From Gammaproteobacteria bacterium (GTDB lineage Bacteria; Pseudomonadota; Gammaproteobacteria; 21-64-14): a stretch of 39,028 bases of DNA. Positions 11,601 through 20,665 of the stretch are shown here, in pieces; position 1 is the stretch's first letter, and each line of letters opens with the position of its first letter. The notes beneath the pieces were generated by a model. It saw only the letters and a program-made list of their open reading frames with translations. It ran no database searches and was not told the origin of the DNA. The stretch lies in contig JALUXX010000057.1 in assembly GCA_027013145.1 (NCBI GenBank), positions 1-39,028 on the forward strand, given 5' to 3'. The translations under genes and the position numbers were made by a program.

Positions 11601-14285
11601 ATGGAAGAACTGTTCGCCGCGCTCGAATCCGGCGCCACCGTCGTGACCGCGAGCCGCCACCTCGCGCGCCATCTCGCCGACGCGCTCGACCGCGAACGGG
11701 CCCGGGGCGAGGCGGCATGGGCCGGTGCCGACGTGCTGCCCTACGCGGCCTGGCTCGAGCGCACCTGGGAGGCGGGGCTCGACGCCGGGGTGTGGGACGA
11801 CGCGGACGGGCCGCCGGCGCTGCTCAACGCCGCCCAGGAGGCGGCCCTCTGGGAGCGGGTCGTCGAGGGCTCGGCGCGCAGCGGGGCGACGCTGCTGCAG
11901 CCGGCCGGGGCGGCCCGCGCCGCACGGACGGCCTGGGGACTGCTCGCGGCGTGGCGCTGCCGACTCGATGCGCACGGCGCGCTGCTCGACGCCGACGGGG
12001 AGGCCCTCCTGCGCTGGGGGGCGGCGGTCCGGCGCCGGCTCGAGCGCCACGGCTGGATCGATTCCCCGGCACTGCCGGACCGGCTCGCGGCCGCATTTCG
12101 CGCGGGCGAACTCGCGCCGCCGCGGCAGTTGGTGCTGGCCGGCTTCGACACGTTCACCCCGCAGCAGGAGGCCCTCTGGGAGGCCCTGCGCGCGGCCGGC
12201 GCGCAGGTGCACGTGCAAACGCCGGCGCCGGGGCCGGGTGCCGCGGTGCGCACCGCCTGCGCGGATGCAGCCCGGGAGATCGAGGCGGCGGCGCACTGGG
12301 CCCGTGGACTGCTGGAGACGGGCGTCTCCGGCCCCGTGGGCATCGTCGTCCCGGACCTGGCGGGCCGGCGCGCGGAGGTCGAGCGTGCGCTCTTCGCGGT
12401 GCTCGACCCCGGCGCCGTGCTCCCGGGGTCCGGCGCGCGCCCGCGGCCCTTCCACCTGTCGCTGGGCGCGCCTCTGGCCGCGGCGCCGCCCGTGCACACG
12501 GCGCTGCAGCTGCTGGAGCTGGCCGCGACGGCGCGTATGTCCCTGGAGCGGGCCGGGGCGCTGCTGCGCTCCCCGTTCCTGGGCGGGTGGCCGCAGGAGC
12601 GCTGGGCGCGCGCGCGGCTCGACGCGGCCCTGCGCCGCGGGGGCGGCACCGAGGTCACCGCGGCCCGCCTGCGCCGCGAGGCGCTGAGCGCCGCCGGCGG
12701 ACGGCCGGCGTGCCCGCGGCTCGCGGCCGGGCTGGGGAGGCTCGCGGACGGCGGTCCGGACCTGCCCCGGCGGGCGACGCCCGAGCGCTGGGTCCACGCC
12801 TGGTCACGGATACTGGCGGCGTTCGGGTGGCCGGGCGACGGCCCGCTCGACAGCACCGCCCACCAGAGCGTCGAGGCCTTTCGCGAACTGCTGTCCGCGT
12901 TCGCGGGCCTCGGGGAGATCACCGGCCCCCTCGATGGCCCGGGGGCCGTCGGCCGCCTCGCACGCCTGGCCCGAGAGCGCGTGTTCCAGCCCGCCGACGA
13001 TCCGCCGGCACCGGTGCAGGTCCTCGGCCTCCTGGAGGCCGCAGGCCTGCACTTCACGCACCTGTGGATCACCGGGCTGCACGACGAGACCTGGCCGCCG
13101 GCGCCCGAGCCGCACCCGTTCATCCCGGTCGCCCTGCAGCGCCGCCTCGGGATGCCGCACGCCGACGCCGCGAGCGAACGGGCCTGGGCGGCGCGTGTGA
13201 CCGAGCGGCTGCTCGCGGGCGCGCCTGCGGTCGTCATCTCGCATCCGCTGCGCGACGGCGACCGCCCGCTGCGGGCGAGCCCGCTCATCGCCCATCTGCC
13301 GGAGGGTCGGCCCGACGATCCGGGAGCGGTGCACCCCGGCGGCTTCGCCGCGCGCGTGCACGCCGCCGCGCCGGGCCTGGAGGCGGTGGACGACCCGACC
13401 GGGCCGCCCCTGTCCGGTGCCCAACCCGCCGGCGGCGGGAGCGGGCTGTTCCGCGACCAGGCGGCGTGTCCCTTTCGCGCCTTCGCGCGACACCGGCTCG
13501 GCGCCGTGGGTCTCGAGCGCCCCGGGCCCGGCCTCGACGCGCGCGAGCGCGGGACCCTGGTCCATCGCGTCCTCCAGGCGGTGTGGGACGACCTGGGCTC
13601 GCAGCGGGAACTCCGGGCCTCGAACGCGCAGGCGCTCGCCGCCCGCGTCGCGGCGGCGGTCGACCCGGTACTGCGGCGCTTCGCCGCCGAGGCCCGCTCC
13701 GGCATGGGGGCGCGTTTCCTCGCGCTCGAGCGCGAGCGGCTCGTGCACCTCGCGCTCGCGTGGCTGGCACTCGAGGCCGGGCGTCCCCCGTTCGCGGTCG
13801 CGGCGCAGGAGCGCGAGCGGCGCACGGCGATCGGCGGCCTCGAGGTCACCCTGCGCCCCGACCGCATCGATCGGCTCCCCGACGGGCGCCGCATCGTGAT
13901 CGACTACAAGACCGGGGACGCGAGCACCGGGAAATGGAGCGGCGACCGCCCCGACGATCCGCAGCTGTTGCTCTATGCCGCCGCCTCCGATGCGCCGGAC
14001 CGCGGGGGCGGGGTCGCCGCGCTCGCCTTCGCGGTGCTCCGCCCCGGGCGCCTGCGCTTCGCCGGCTTCGCCGTCGAGGAAGGCATCCTCCCCGGGGTGA
14101 AGCCGCCGCCCGACGGCGGTTGGGAGGCGTGGCTCGACGACCGGCGTCGGGTGCTCGAGGATCTCGCGACGCGCTTCCGCGCCGGCGAGGCGGGGGTCGA
14201 TCCCGCGCGCGGGCGCGCGACCTGCCGCTATTGCGAGCTGCCCACCCTGTGCCGGATCGCCACGGACGCAACGGATGACGACTGA
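11601..14285 (+). CDS. AddB-like DNA repair protein with PD-(D/E)XK iron-sulfur nuclease domain
   Basis: 894 residues from the ATG at 11601. The N-terminal region is helicase-like but shows no Walker A where AddB proteins usually carry one (VVTASRHLARHLADAL instead). The C-terminal third is a RecB-type nuclease: Cys near 623 in AACPFRAFA, GTLVHRVLQ, the catalytic IVIDYKTG near 765, and a terminal CRYC...C cluster near 874-883. Four cysteines in this arrangement match the AddB-type [4Fe-4S] nuclease fold. The length and the tight coupling to an AddA/UvrD-like partner (stop overlaps the next start by 11 bases) match the family often annotated as probable DNA repair protein TIGR03623. Likely role: processing of DNA double-strand ends for recombination, as AddAB/RecBCD do. 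Confidence 0.85.
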   Translation: MEELFAALESGATVVTASRHLARHLADALDRERARGEAAWAGADVLPYAAWLERTWEAGLDAGVWDDADGPPALLNAAQEAALWERVVEGSARSGATLLQPAGAARAARTAWGLLAAWRCRLDAHGALLDADGEALLRWGAAVRRRLERHGWIDSPALPDRLAAAFRAGELAPPRQLVLAGFDTFTPQQEALWEALRAAGAQVHVQTPAPGPGAAVRTACADAAREIEAAAHWARGLLETGVSGPVGIVVPDLAGRRAEVERALFAVLDPGAVLPGSGARPRPFHLSLGAPLAAAPPVHTALQLLELAATARMSLERAGALLRSPFLGGWPQERWARARLDAALRRGGGTEVTAARLRREALSAAGGRPACPRLAAGLGRLADGGPDLPRRATPERWVHAWSRILAAFGWPGDGPLDSTAHQSVEAFRELLSAFAGLGEITGPLDGPGAVGRLARLARERVFQPADDPPAPVQVLGLLEAAGLHFTHLWITGLHDETWPPAPEPHPFIPVALQRRLGMPHADAASERAWAARVTERLLAGAPAVVISHPLRDGDRPLRASPLIAHLPEGRPDDPGAVHPGGFAARVHAAAPGLEAVDDPTGPPLSGAQPAGGGSGLFRDQAACPFRAFARHRLGAVGLERPGPGLDARERGTLVHRVLQAVWDDLGSQRELRASNAQALAARVAAAVDPVLRRFAAEARSGMGARFLALERERLVHLALAWLALEAGRPPFAVAAQERERRTAIGGLEVTLRPDRIDRLPDGRRIVIDYKTGDASTGKWSGDRPDDPQLLLYAAASDAPDRGGGVAALAFAVLRPGRLRFAGFAVEEGILPGVKPPPDGGWEAWLDDRRRVLEDLATRFRAGEAGVDPARGRATCRYCELPTLCRIATDATDDD

Positions 14286-17200
14286 GCCGGAAGACGCGGC
14301 TGCGCGCGAACGGGCGCTCGACCCGGAGCGCTCCTTTCTCGTTCAGGCCCCGGCCGGATCGGGCAAGACGGAGCTGCTGACGCGGCGCTATCTGCGGCTG
14401 CTGGCCACCGTCGACGCCCCCGAGGAGGTCCTCGCCATCACCTTCACGCGCAAGGCGGCGGGCGAGATGCGGGCGCGCATCCTCGAGGCGCTGCGGGCGC
14501 CGGCCGCGGACGACCCCCACCGGGCGCGCACGCACGCGCTGGCGCAGGCCGTACGCCGGCGCGATCGCGAACTCGATTGGGGCCTCGCGCAGCACCCGGC
14601 GCGCCTGCGCATCCAGACCATCGACTCGCTGTGCGCGGGCCTCACGCGGCGCTTGCCGTGGGTGACCCGCTTCGGCGCCCCGCCGACGGTCGCGGAGCCC
14701 TTCGACGCGCTCTACCGCGAGGCGGCGCGTGCGACGCTGCGCAGCGTCGAGACCGGGTCGCGGTGGTCGGAGGCGGTCGCGCGGCTGCTGCTCCACCTCG
14801 ACAACGACTTCCCGCGCGTCGAATCGCTGCTCGTCGACCTGCTCGGGCGCCGCGACCAATGGCAGCGTCACCTGCGGCGGCGCGCGGAGCTGGAGTCGGG
14901 CGCGTTGCGCCGCGAGTTGGAGACGGTGCTGGCACGCGAGATCGGCGCCCGCCTGGCCGCGCTGCGCGCGCGCCTCGCCGCCGCGGCCGGGGACGCGCTC
15001 GTACGCCTCGCCGACTACGCCGGACGGACGCTCGCGCGCAAAGGCGCCGACTCGCCGATCGTCGCCTGCGCCGGGCTCGACGCGCTGCCCGCCGCCGACG
15101 CGACCGGACTCGAACGCTGGCGCGGGATCGCGGCCCTGCTCCTGACCCAGGACGGTGCCTGGCGGCGCACCCTAAATGCCACCAGCGGGGTGCCCGCGGG
15201 CAAGGACCCGGAAGCGGCGCGGATGCGCGCGGCGGGACTCGAACTGCTGCAAGGACTGGCCGACGATACGGCGCTGGCCGCCGCCCTGCACGCGGTGCGC
15301 GCGCTGCCGCCGCCGCGCTACGAGGACGGGCAGTGGACGCTGTTGCAGGCCCTGTTCGAGCTGCTGCATCTGGCGCTCGCGCAACTGCGCGTGGTGTTTC
15401 AGGCGCACGGGCGGGTCGACTACGTGGAGATCGAGCAGGCGGCCGTCGAGGCGCTGGGCGCGGAGGATGCGCCCACCGACCTCGCGCTGGCCCTCGACCA
15501 CCGCGTCCGCCACATCCTGGTCGACGAATTCCAGGACAGCTCCTACTCGCACTACGAGCTGCTGCGCCGGCTGACGGCCGGGTGGGCCCCGGGGGACGGG
15601 CGCACGCTGTTCGTGGTGGGCGATCCGATGCAGTCGATCTACCGCTTCCGCGAAGCCGACGTGGGGCTCTACCTCGACGCGCGCGCGCACGGGATCGGCG
15701 CCCTGTCCCTGGAGCCGCTGTACCTGTCGGCCAACTTCCGCGCCGCCGCGGGCCTGATCGACTGGATCAACGCGACCTTCCCGGCCGTGTTCCCGGCGGC
15801 GGAGGACGCCGGTGCGGGCGCCGTCGCGTATCGTGCCTGCCGCGCGGTACGCGCGCGGGAACCGGGACCCGCCGTGGAGGTGCACGCGCTCGTCGACCCG
15901 GAGCCGGGCGCGCAGACCGAGACGATCCTGCGCCTGATCGCCGCGGCGCGCGCATCCGACCCCGAGGGACGCATCGCCGTCCTGGTGCGGGCGCGCAGTC
16001 ATCTCGACGCGCTCCTGCCCGCCCTGCGCCGGGCCGGGATCGCCTTCCTGGCGCTCGACGTCGACGCCCTCGGGGAGCATCCGGCCGCGCGCGACCTGCT
16101 GGCGCTGACCCGCGCCCTGCTCCACCCCGCCGACCGCATCGCCTGGCTGTCGGTGTTGCGCGCGCCCTGGTGCGGCCTCACGCTCGCCGACCTGCACGCG
16201 CTCGTGGACGGCGCGGCAGCCGACGCGCCGGTGCCGGAGCTGTGGGGCGATCCCGCGCGGGTCGCGGCGCTGAGCGCCGCGGGGCGCGCGCGCCTCGAAC
16301 GCGCCGTCGCAGTTCTCGAGGCCGCCCTCGCCGAGCGCGGCCGCCGCGGCCTCGCGGCGTGGATCGAAGGGACATGGCTCGCCTTGGGGGGCCCGGCATG
16401 CACCGACGCGGCGGGGTTCGAGGCGGCGCGGCGGTATCTGGCGCTGCTCGACGAACTCGACGCCGGCGGCGACCTGGAGGATCCTGCCATGCTCGAGGAA
16501 CGCCTCGCGCAACTGCGCGCACCGGCCGATCCGACGGCGGGCGAGTCGGTGCAGATCCTGAGCATCCACAAGGCCAAGGGGTTGGAGTTCGACACCGTGA
16601 TCGTGCCGGGGCTGGAGCGCCCCCCCCGGCCGCGCGGCCGCCCGCTGCTGCGCTGGATCGAACGGCGCGGGCGCGACGGGGCCGAGCTGCTGCTCGCCCC
16701 CATCGCCGCCGCGGGGGCCGATGAGGATCCGATCTACCGCTACCTTCGCGATCTCGAGGCGGCGGCCGATCGCCACGAGGCCGCGCGCGTGCTCTACGTC
16801 GCCTGCACCCGGGCGCGCCGGCGCCTGCACCTGATCGGCGCGGCCCGGGGAGCGGACGGGGGGCTGGAACCGCCGCCGGCCGATTCCCTGCTGGCCCTCC
16901 TGTGGCCGGCGCTGCGCCCGCGCTTCGAGGCGGCCGCGGCGCGGGCCGCGGCCGGCGACCTGGCGCCGGCGACGCCGCCGCGGTCCGCGCCGCCGCTCCT
17001 GCGTCTGCCCGCCGGCTGGCGCGCGCCCGCGCCCCCGCCGCCGGCATGGACCGCCCCGCCGCCGGCGCGGGTGCTGCACGCCGCGGCGGTGGCGTTCGAA
17101 TGGGCCGGCGATACCGCACGCCACGTCGGCACCGTCGTGCACCGCATCCTGCGGCGCATCGCGCACGAGGGGCTCGACACCTGGGACGCGGGGCGCCTCG

Positions 17201-17646
17201 CGCGCGCGCAGGGGGCGTGGCGCGCGGCGCTGCGCCGCCTCGGGGTCGCGCCCGGGGAACTGGACGCGGCGTGCGCGCGGGTGCACGCCGCACTCGCGGC
17301 GGTGCTCGACGATCCGCGCGCGCACTGGATCCTCGCCGCCGACCACACACAGGCGCGCAACGAGTGGGCCGTCCACGGCGTCGTCGACGGCGTCATCCGG
17401 CGCGTCGTGATCGACCGCACCTTCGTCGACGGGGCGGGCCGGCGCTGGATCATCGATTACAAGACCGGCGTGCACGCGGGCGCCGGCGTCGAGGCGTTCC
17501 TCGACCGCGAGCGCGAACGCTACCGCGCGCAGCTCGAGGCCTACGCCGCGCTGCTGGCGCGGCTCGACGCGCGTCCGCTGCGCCTCGGGCTGTATTTCCC
17601 GCTGCTGCGCGGGTGGCGGGAATGGGAGCCTGAAGGCGGAGGGTGA
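14275..17646 (+). CDS. AddA-like UvrD/Rep-family helicase with C-terminal nuclease domain
   Basis: 1123 residues with a full superfamily 1A helicase set: APAGSGKTE (Walker A, about 23-31), AITFTRKAAGEM, VDEFQDSS (near 416), GDPMQSIYRFREADVGLY (near 448), LSANFR, SIHKAKGLEFD (near 763) and LYVACTRARRRLHL. The C-terminus has HVGTVVHRILRRIA and the nuclease motif WIIDYKTG near 1058. This is the AddA/RecB layout. The start overlaps the AddB-like gene by 11 bases, so the two are probably made as a complex. Both subunits carry a nuclease motif, as in AddAB, in contrast to RecBCD where only RecB does. A C8 tract at 16620-16627 lies within the coding frame, which remains open. Confidence 0.9.
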   Translation: MTTEPEDAAARERALDPERSFLVQAPAGSGKTELLTRRYLRLLATVDAPEEVLAITFTRKAAGEMRARILEALRAPAADDPHRARTHALAQAVRRRDRELDWGLAQHPARLRIQTIDSLCAGLTRRLPWVTRFGAPPTVAEPFDALYREAARATLRSVETGSRWSEAVARLLLHLDNDFPRVESLLVDLLGRRDQWQRHLRRRAELESGALRRELETVLAREIGARLAALRARLAAAAGDALVRLADYAGRTLARKGADSPIVACAGLDALPAADATGLERWRGIAALLLTQDGAWRRTLNATSGVPAGKDPEAARMRAAGLELLQGLADDTALAAALHAVRALPPPRYEDGQWTLLQALFELLHLALAQLRVVFQAHGRVDYVEIEQAAVEALGAEDAPTDLALALDHRVRHILVDEFQDSSYSHYELLRRLTAGWAPGDGRTLFVVGDPMQSIYRFREADVGLYLDARAHGIGALSLEPLYLSANFRAAAGLIDWINATFPAVFPAAEDAGAGAVAYRACRAVRAREPGPAVEVHALVDPEPGAQTETILRLIAAARASDPEGRIAVLVRARSHLDALLPALRRAGIAFLALDVDALGEHPAARDLLALTRALLHPADRIAWLSVLRAPWCGLTLADLHALVDGAAADAPVPELWGDPARVAALSAAGRARLERAVAVLEAALAERGRRGLAAWIEGTWLALGGPACTDAAGFEAARRYLALLDELDAGGDLEDPAMLEERLAQLRAPADPTAGESVQILSIHKAKGLEFDTVIVPGLERPPRPRGRPLLRWIERRGRDGAELLLAPIAAAGADEDPIYRYLRDLEAAADRHEAARVLYVACTRARRRLHLIGAARGADGGLEPPPADSLLALLWPALRPRFEAAAARAAAGDLAPATPPRSAPPLLRLPAGWRAPAPPPPAWTAPPPARVLHAAAVAFEWAGDTARHVGTVVHRILRRIAHEGLDTWDAGRLARAQGAWRAALRRLGVAPGELDAACARVHAALAAVLDDPRAHWILAADHTQARNEWAVHGVVDGVIRRVVIDRTFVDGAGRRWIIDYKTGVHAGAGVEAFLDRERERYRAQLEAYAALLARLDARPLRLGLYFPLLRGWREWEPEGGG

Positions 17647-17800
17647 TCCCCGCGGCGCGCATCCGGGACACCCCGCTTCGTGGTGCGACGGCCGCCGCGG
17701 CGAGCGCAACACGGGAGCGGCGGGCGCCGCGGGCCGGGCTGGCGCGCCGACTCCGGTTCGGGTAGCGTGGTGGGCGACGGGACAGGGCGGAAACTCCGAC

Positions 17801-18700
17801 ATGCCGGCGAGCTTCGACGGAAAACTGGTGGTGGCGATCTCCTCGCGTGCGCTCTTCGACCTCGAGGACAGCCACCGCGTGTTCACCGAGCACGGCGTGG
17901 ACGCCTACTGCCGCTACCAGATCGAGCACGAGAACGAGGTGCTCGAGCCCGGCGTGGCCTTCCCCCTGGTGCAGAAGCTGCTCGCCCTCAACGAACGCGC
18001 GCCGGGTGCACCGCGCGTGGAGGTCATCCTGCTCTCGCGCAACAGCGCCGACACCGGCCTGCGCGTGTTCAACTCCATCCAGCATTACGGCCTGGCGATC
18101 AGCCGCGCGGCCTTCACCGGCGGCGAGAGTCCCTATCGGTATGTGCCCACGTTCGGCGCGCACCTGTTCCTGTCGGCCGACCCCGACGACGTGACCCACG
18201 CCCTCGACACCGGCGTGGCCGCCGCCACCATCCTGCCCTCCAAGGTCGGCCTCAACCCGGGCGCGCAACTTCGCATCGCCTTCGACGGCGACGCGGTGGT
18301 CTTCTCCGATGAGGCCGAGCGCGTCTACCAGACGCGCGGGCTGGCGGCGTTCACCGAGGCCGAGCGCGCCGCCGCCAACGAGCCGCTGCCCGGGGGGCCG
18401 TTCAAGGACTTCCTCGCCGCGCTGCACCGCATCCAGTCCGAGTACCCGCCGGAGGACTCGCCCATCCGCACGGCGCTGTTCACCGCCCGCTCGGCGCCCG
18501 CGCACGAGCGGGTCATCCGCACGCTGCGCGCCTGGAACATCCGCATCGACGAGGCGGTCTTCCTCGGCGGGCTGAGCAAGGGCGCGTTCCTGCGCGCCTT
18601 CGGCGCCGACATCTTCTTCGACGACCAGCGCGGACACTGCGACTCGGCGCGCGAGCACGTCCCCACCGGACACGTACCGCATGGCGTCGCCAACCGCTGA
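17801..18700 (+). CDS. 5'-nucleotidase of the cytosolic NT5C1 type
   Basis: 299 residues that closely follow the cytosolic 5'-nucleotidase 1 family (animal NT5C1A/B and bacterial homologues, Pfam 5-nucleotidase). Recognised blocks: VAISSRALFDLEDSHRVF, YQIEHENEVLEPGVAFP, RVFNSIQHYGL, FTGGESPYRYV, LFLSADPDDV, IAFDGDAVVFSDEAERV, PIRTALFTARSAP and the closing DIFFDDQRGH. The family dephosphorylates AMP/IMP-type mononucleotides and has a HAD-like fold; FDGDAV and FFDDQ supply acidic metal-binding residues. The 3' end overlaps the RquA-like gene by 20 bases, so the two are co-transcribed. Why a nucleotidase is paired with that gene is not obvious. The substrate is inferred from the family. Confidence 0.88.
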   Translation: MPASFDGKLVVAISSRALFDLEDSHRVFTEHGVDAYCRYQIEHENEVLEPGVAFPLVQKLLALNERAPGAPRVEVILLSRNSADTGLRVFNSIQHYGLAISRAAFTGGESPYRYVPTFGAHLFLSADPDDVTHALDTGVAAATILPSKVGLNPGAQLRIAFDGDAVVFSDEAERVYQTRGLAAFTEAERAAANEPLPGGPFKDFLAALHRIQSEYPPEDSPIRTALFTARSAPAHERVIRTLRAWNIRIDEAVFLGGLSKGAFLRAFGADIFFDDQRGHCDSAREHVPTGHVPHGVANR

Positions 18701-19475
18701 GGGCGCGGCCGGCGGTCTGGCGCGCGCGCGCGGGCGCGCGCGCCTGTGGCGGCGGTTCCAGCGCGAGGGGATCCCGTGGTACCTCGCGCGCCACTACTGG
18801 TGGGCCTATCTGTGGCGCGCCGGCGTGCGCTTCTGGGACCACCCGCGCGTCATCAATGCGGTTCTCTTCGGGCAGTACCGCCGCCTGATGGATACGACCC
18901 TGCGCCGCGTGGGCGCGGCGCCGGCCGGGCGCACGCTGCAGTTGACCTGCGTCTACGGCACGTTCGCCTTGCACCTCGCGCGCGCCGCGGGCCCGGAGTT
19001 CTACCTGATGGACGTGGCCGGCGTACAGCTCGAGGCGGCGCGACGCAAGCTGAACGCGCACGCCGGCGGTGGACATCTGGCGCGCATGGATGCCGAAGCG
19101 CTCGCGTACGCCGACGCCTGCTTCGATACCATCGTCATCTTCTTTCTGCTCCATGAGCTGCCCGACGCCGCACGCCGCAACGTCCTCGCCGAGGCGGTGC
19201 GGGTCGCGCGCCCCGGTGCGCGCCTGATCGTGACCGAGTACGGGCCCGTCGGCCGCAGCCACGCCTTGCACCGCAGACGTTGGTTGCGCCGTCTGCTCGC
19301 AGCCGCCGAGCCGTTTCTGCCCGGGTTCTGGGTGCAGGACCTCGATGAACTGCTCACCCAGGCGGCGCGGCACGCCGGCAGGTCGATCTCCGGCGGCGCA
19401 GCGACACCCGTGTTCGGCGGCTTCTACCGCGTGACCGACTACCGCGTGGGACCGCGGCCCGGCCCGAGCCCCTGA
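18681..19475 (+). CDS. RquA-like class I methyltransferase-fold protein (possible rhodoquinone synthesis)
   Basis: 264 residues. Features recalled from RquA proteins: HYWWAYL near residue 40, VLFGQYRRLM, QLTCVYGTFALHLA near 86-99 in the place of the usual SAM-binding E/D-x-G-x-G-x-G loop, DVAGVQLEAARRKL, FFLLHELPDAARR, and FGGFYRV near the C-terminus. RquA converts ubiquinone to rhodoquinone, using SAM as amino donor, for electron transport under low oxygen. This sequence is divergent, so a relative with another activity is possible. It starts inside the end of the nucleotidase gene. Rhodoquinone would need ubiquinone as precursor; UbiK is encoded at 35930. The family assignment is moderately firm, the function inferred. 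Confidence 0.6.
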   Translation: MASPTAEGAAGGLARARGRARLWRRFQREGIPWYLARHYWWAYLWRAGVRFWDHPRVINAVLFGQYRRLMDTTLRRVGAAPAGRTLQLTCVYGTFALHLARAAGPEFYLMDVAGVQLEAARRKLNAHAGGGHLARMDAEALAYADACFDTIVIFFLLHELPDAARRNVLAEAVRVARPGARLIVTEYGPVGRSHALHRRRWLRRLLAAAEPFLPGFWVQDLDELLTQAARHAGRSISGGAATPVFGGFYRVTDYRVGPRPGPSP

Positions 19476-19536
19476 CGCCCCGGCGCCGTATCGCCGCCAT
19501 GCAGTCTTTCCTTTCGCCACACGTCCCGAGCTTACG

Positions 19537-20541
19537 ATGACGGATCCCGCCGCAAGCCGCCCAAGCCCTGCCGGGGCGCGCGTCGGCGTGCTCGTCACCA
19601 ACCTCGGGACCCCGGATGCACCGACGCCGCGCGCGCTGCGCCGCTACCTGCGCGAGTTCCTCGCCGACCGGCGCGTCGTCGATCTGCCGCGCGCCTTCTG
19701 GCTGCCGCTGCTGTGGGGCGTCATCGCCCCGCTGCGCGGGCGGCGGGTGGCGCAGAACTACCGCAAGGTGTGGACCGACGAGGGTTCGCCGCTGCTCGCC
19801 ATCACGCGCCGGCAGACCGCGGCGCTGCGGCGCGAACTCGCGGCGCGCGGGGCCGGCGAGGTGGCCGTCGAGTTCGGTATGCGCTACGGGGAGCCGTCGA
19901 TCCGCGCCGCGCTCGAGGCCCTGCGCGGGATCGAACGGCTGCTGATCCTGCCGCTGTACCCGCAGTACTCCGCGAGCACCACCGGCTCGACCTTCGATGC
20001 CGTGGCCGCGGTGCTCACCGGCTGGCGGCGGATCCCGGAGCTGCGGATGATCGCCGACTACCACGACGCCCCGGGCTACATCGACGCCCTCGCCGCCTCG
20101 ATCCGCGCACACCGCGGCGCCGACGCGCACGCGCGGCGGCTGCTGTTCTCCTTTCACGGGCTGCCCCGGCGCTACGTCGCCGCCGGCGATCCCTACGAGG
20201 CGCAGTGTCGGACCACGGCGCGCCTGGTCGCCCACGCCCTGGACCTGCCCGAGGCGGCCTGGACCGTGACCTTCCAGTCCCGCTTCGGGCGCGAGGAGTG
20301 GCTGCAGCCGTACACGGACGCGACCCTGCGGGCCCTGCCCGGCCAGGGGGTGAAGGCGGTGGACGTCGTCTGCCCGGGCTTCGCGGCCGACTGCCTGGAG
20401 ACCCTCGAGGAGATCGCGGAGCAGAACCGCGCCTGGTTCCTCGAGGCCGGGGGCGCGTCGTTCCGTTACCTTCCGGCGCTCAACGACACGCCGGAGCACA
20501 TCCGCTTCCTGGCCGACCTCGTCGCCGGACACCTTGCCTGA
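19537..20541 (+). CDS. hemH: Ferrochelatase
   Basis: 334 residues, normal for bacterial ferrochelatase, which inserts Fe2+ into protoporphyrin IX as the last step of protoheme synthesis. Diagnostic blocks: GVLVTNLGTPDAPTPRALRRY, FGMRYGEPSI, LYPQYSASTTGSTFDAV, LLFSFHGLPRRYV (the His is the metal/porphyrin ligand), TFQSRFGREEWLQPYTD, and the CPGFAADCLETLEEI segment with the conserved Glu. No iron-sulfur tail or membrane segment is evident. It follows the RquA-like gene by 61 bases on the same strand and could be read through from it. Heme supply fits the cytochrome c5 at 37769, though the two are not linked. Confidence 0.95.
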   Translation: MTDPAASRPSPAGARVGVLVTNLGTPDAPTPRALRRYLREFLADRRVVDLPRAFWLPLLWGVIAPLRGRRVAQNYRKVWTDEGSPLLAITRRQTAALRRELAARGAGEVAVEFGMRYGEPSIRAALEALRGIERLLILPLYPQYSASTTGSTFDAVAAVLTGWRRIPELRMIADYHDAPGYIDALAASIRAHRGADAHARRLLFSFHGLPRRYVAAGDPYEAQCRTTARLVAHALDLPEAAWTVTFQSRFGREEWLQPYTDATLRALPGQGVKAVDVVCPGFAADCLETLEEIAEQNRAWFLEAGGASFRYLPALNDTPEHIRFLADLVAGHLA

Positions 20542-20665
20542 CAGGCGGTTGAAAAACAGCGCGCAAAGGGCGAGGGACCGGGACTCAACCACCGCCGGGC
20601 GCCGGCCGAGATAAGATAGAAGGGGCGCTTCACGGCGGGTGCGGCGTCGTCCGGCACGGGTGGCG
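20542..20665. other. Intergenic region with a wide inverted repeat
   Basis: Between hemH and the diguanylate cyclase gene. The arms ggcggttga (20544-20552) and tcaaccaccgcc (20585-20596) are inversely related (9 bp interrupted by three bases) around a 32-base loop. This might be a weak terminator or attenuator; there is no clear T tract. The gene promoter could not be assigned. Confidence 0.3.

Noticed and set aside
11415-12797. Upstream extension of the ArnT-like frame to 1006 codons
   Set aside because: The extra part is low-complexity and lies opposite the AddB-like gene. Homology to ArnT begins at the ATG 11414.
16620-16627. Run of eight C inside the AddA-like gene as a phase-variation switch
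   Set aside because: The frame is intact across it, the tract is short, and such runs are expected at this base composition.
18720-18743. Alternating GC run at the start of the RquA-like gene as a Z-DNA or regulatory element
   Set aside because: It is explained by Ala/Arg codons at the extreme base composition; no other signal supports a function.
20585-20620. Possible FliA promoter before the diguanylate cyclase (tcaa ... gccgagataag)
   Set aside because: The -10-like box has two extra bases and the -35 box is poor; it does not match the consensus with fixed spacing.
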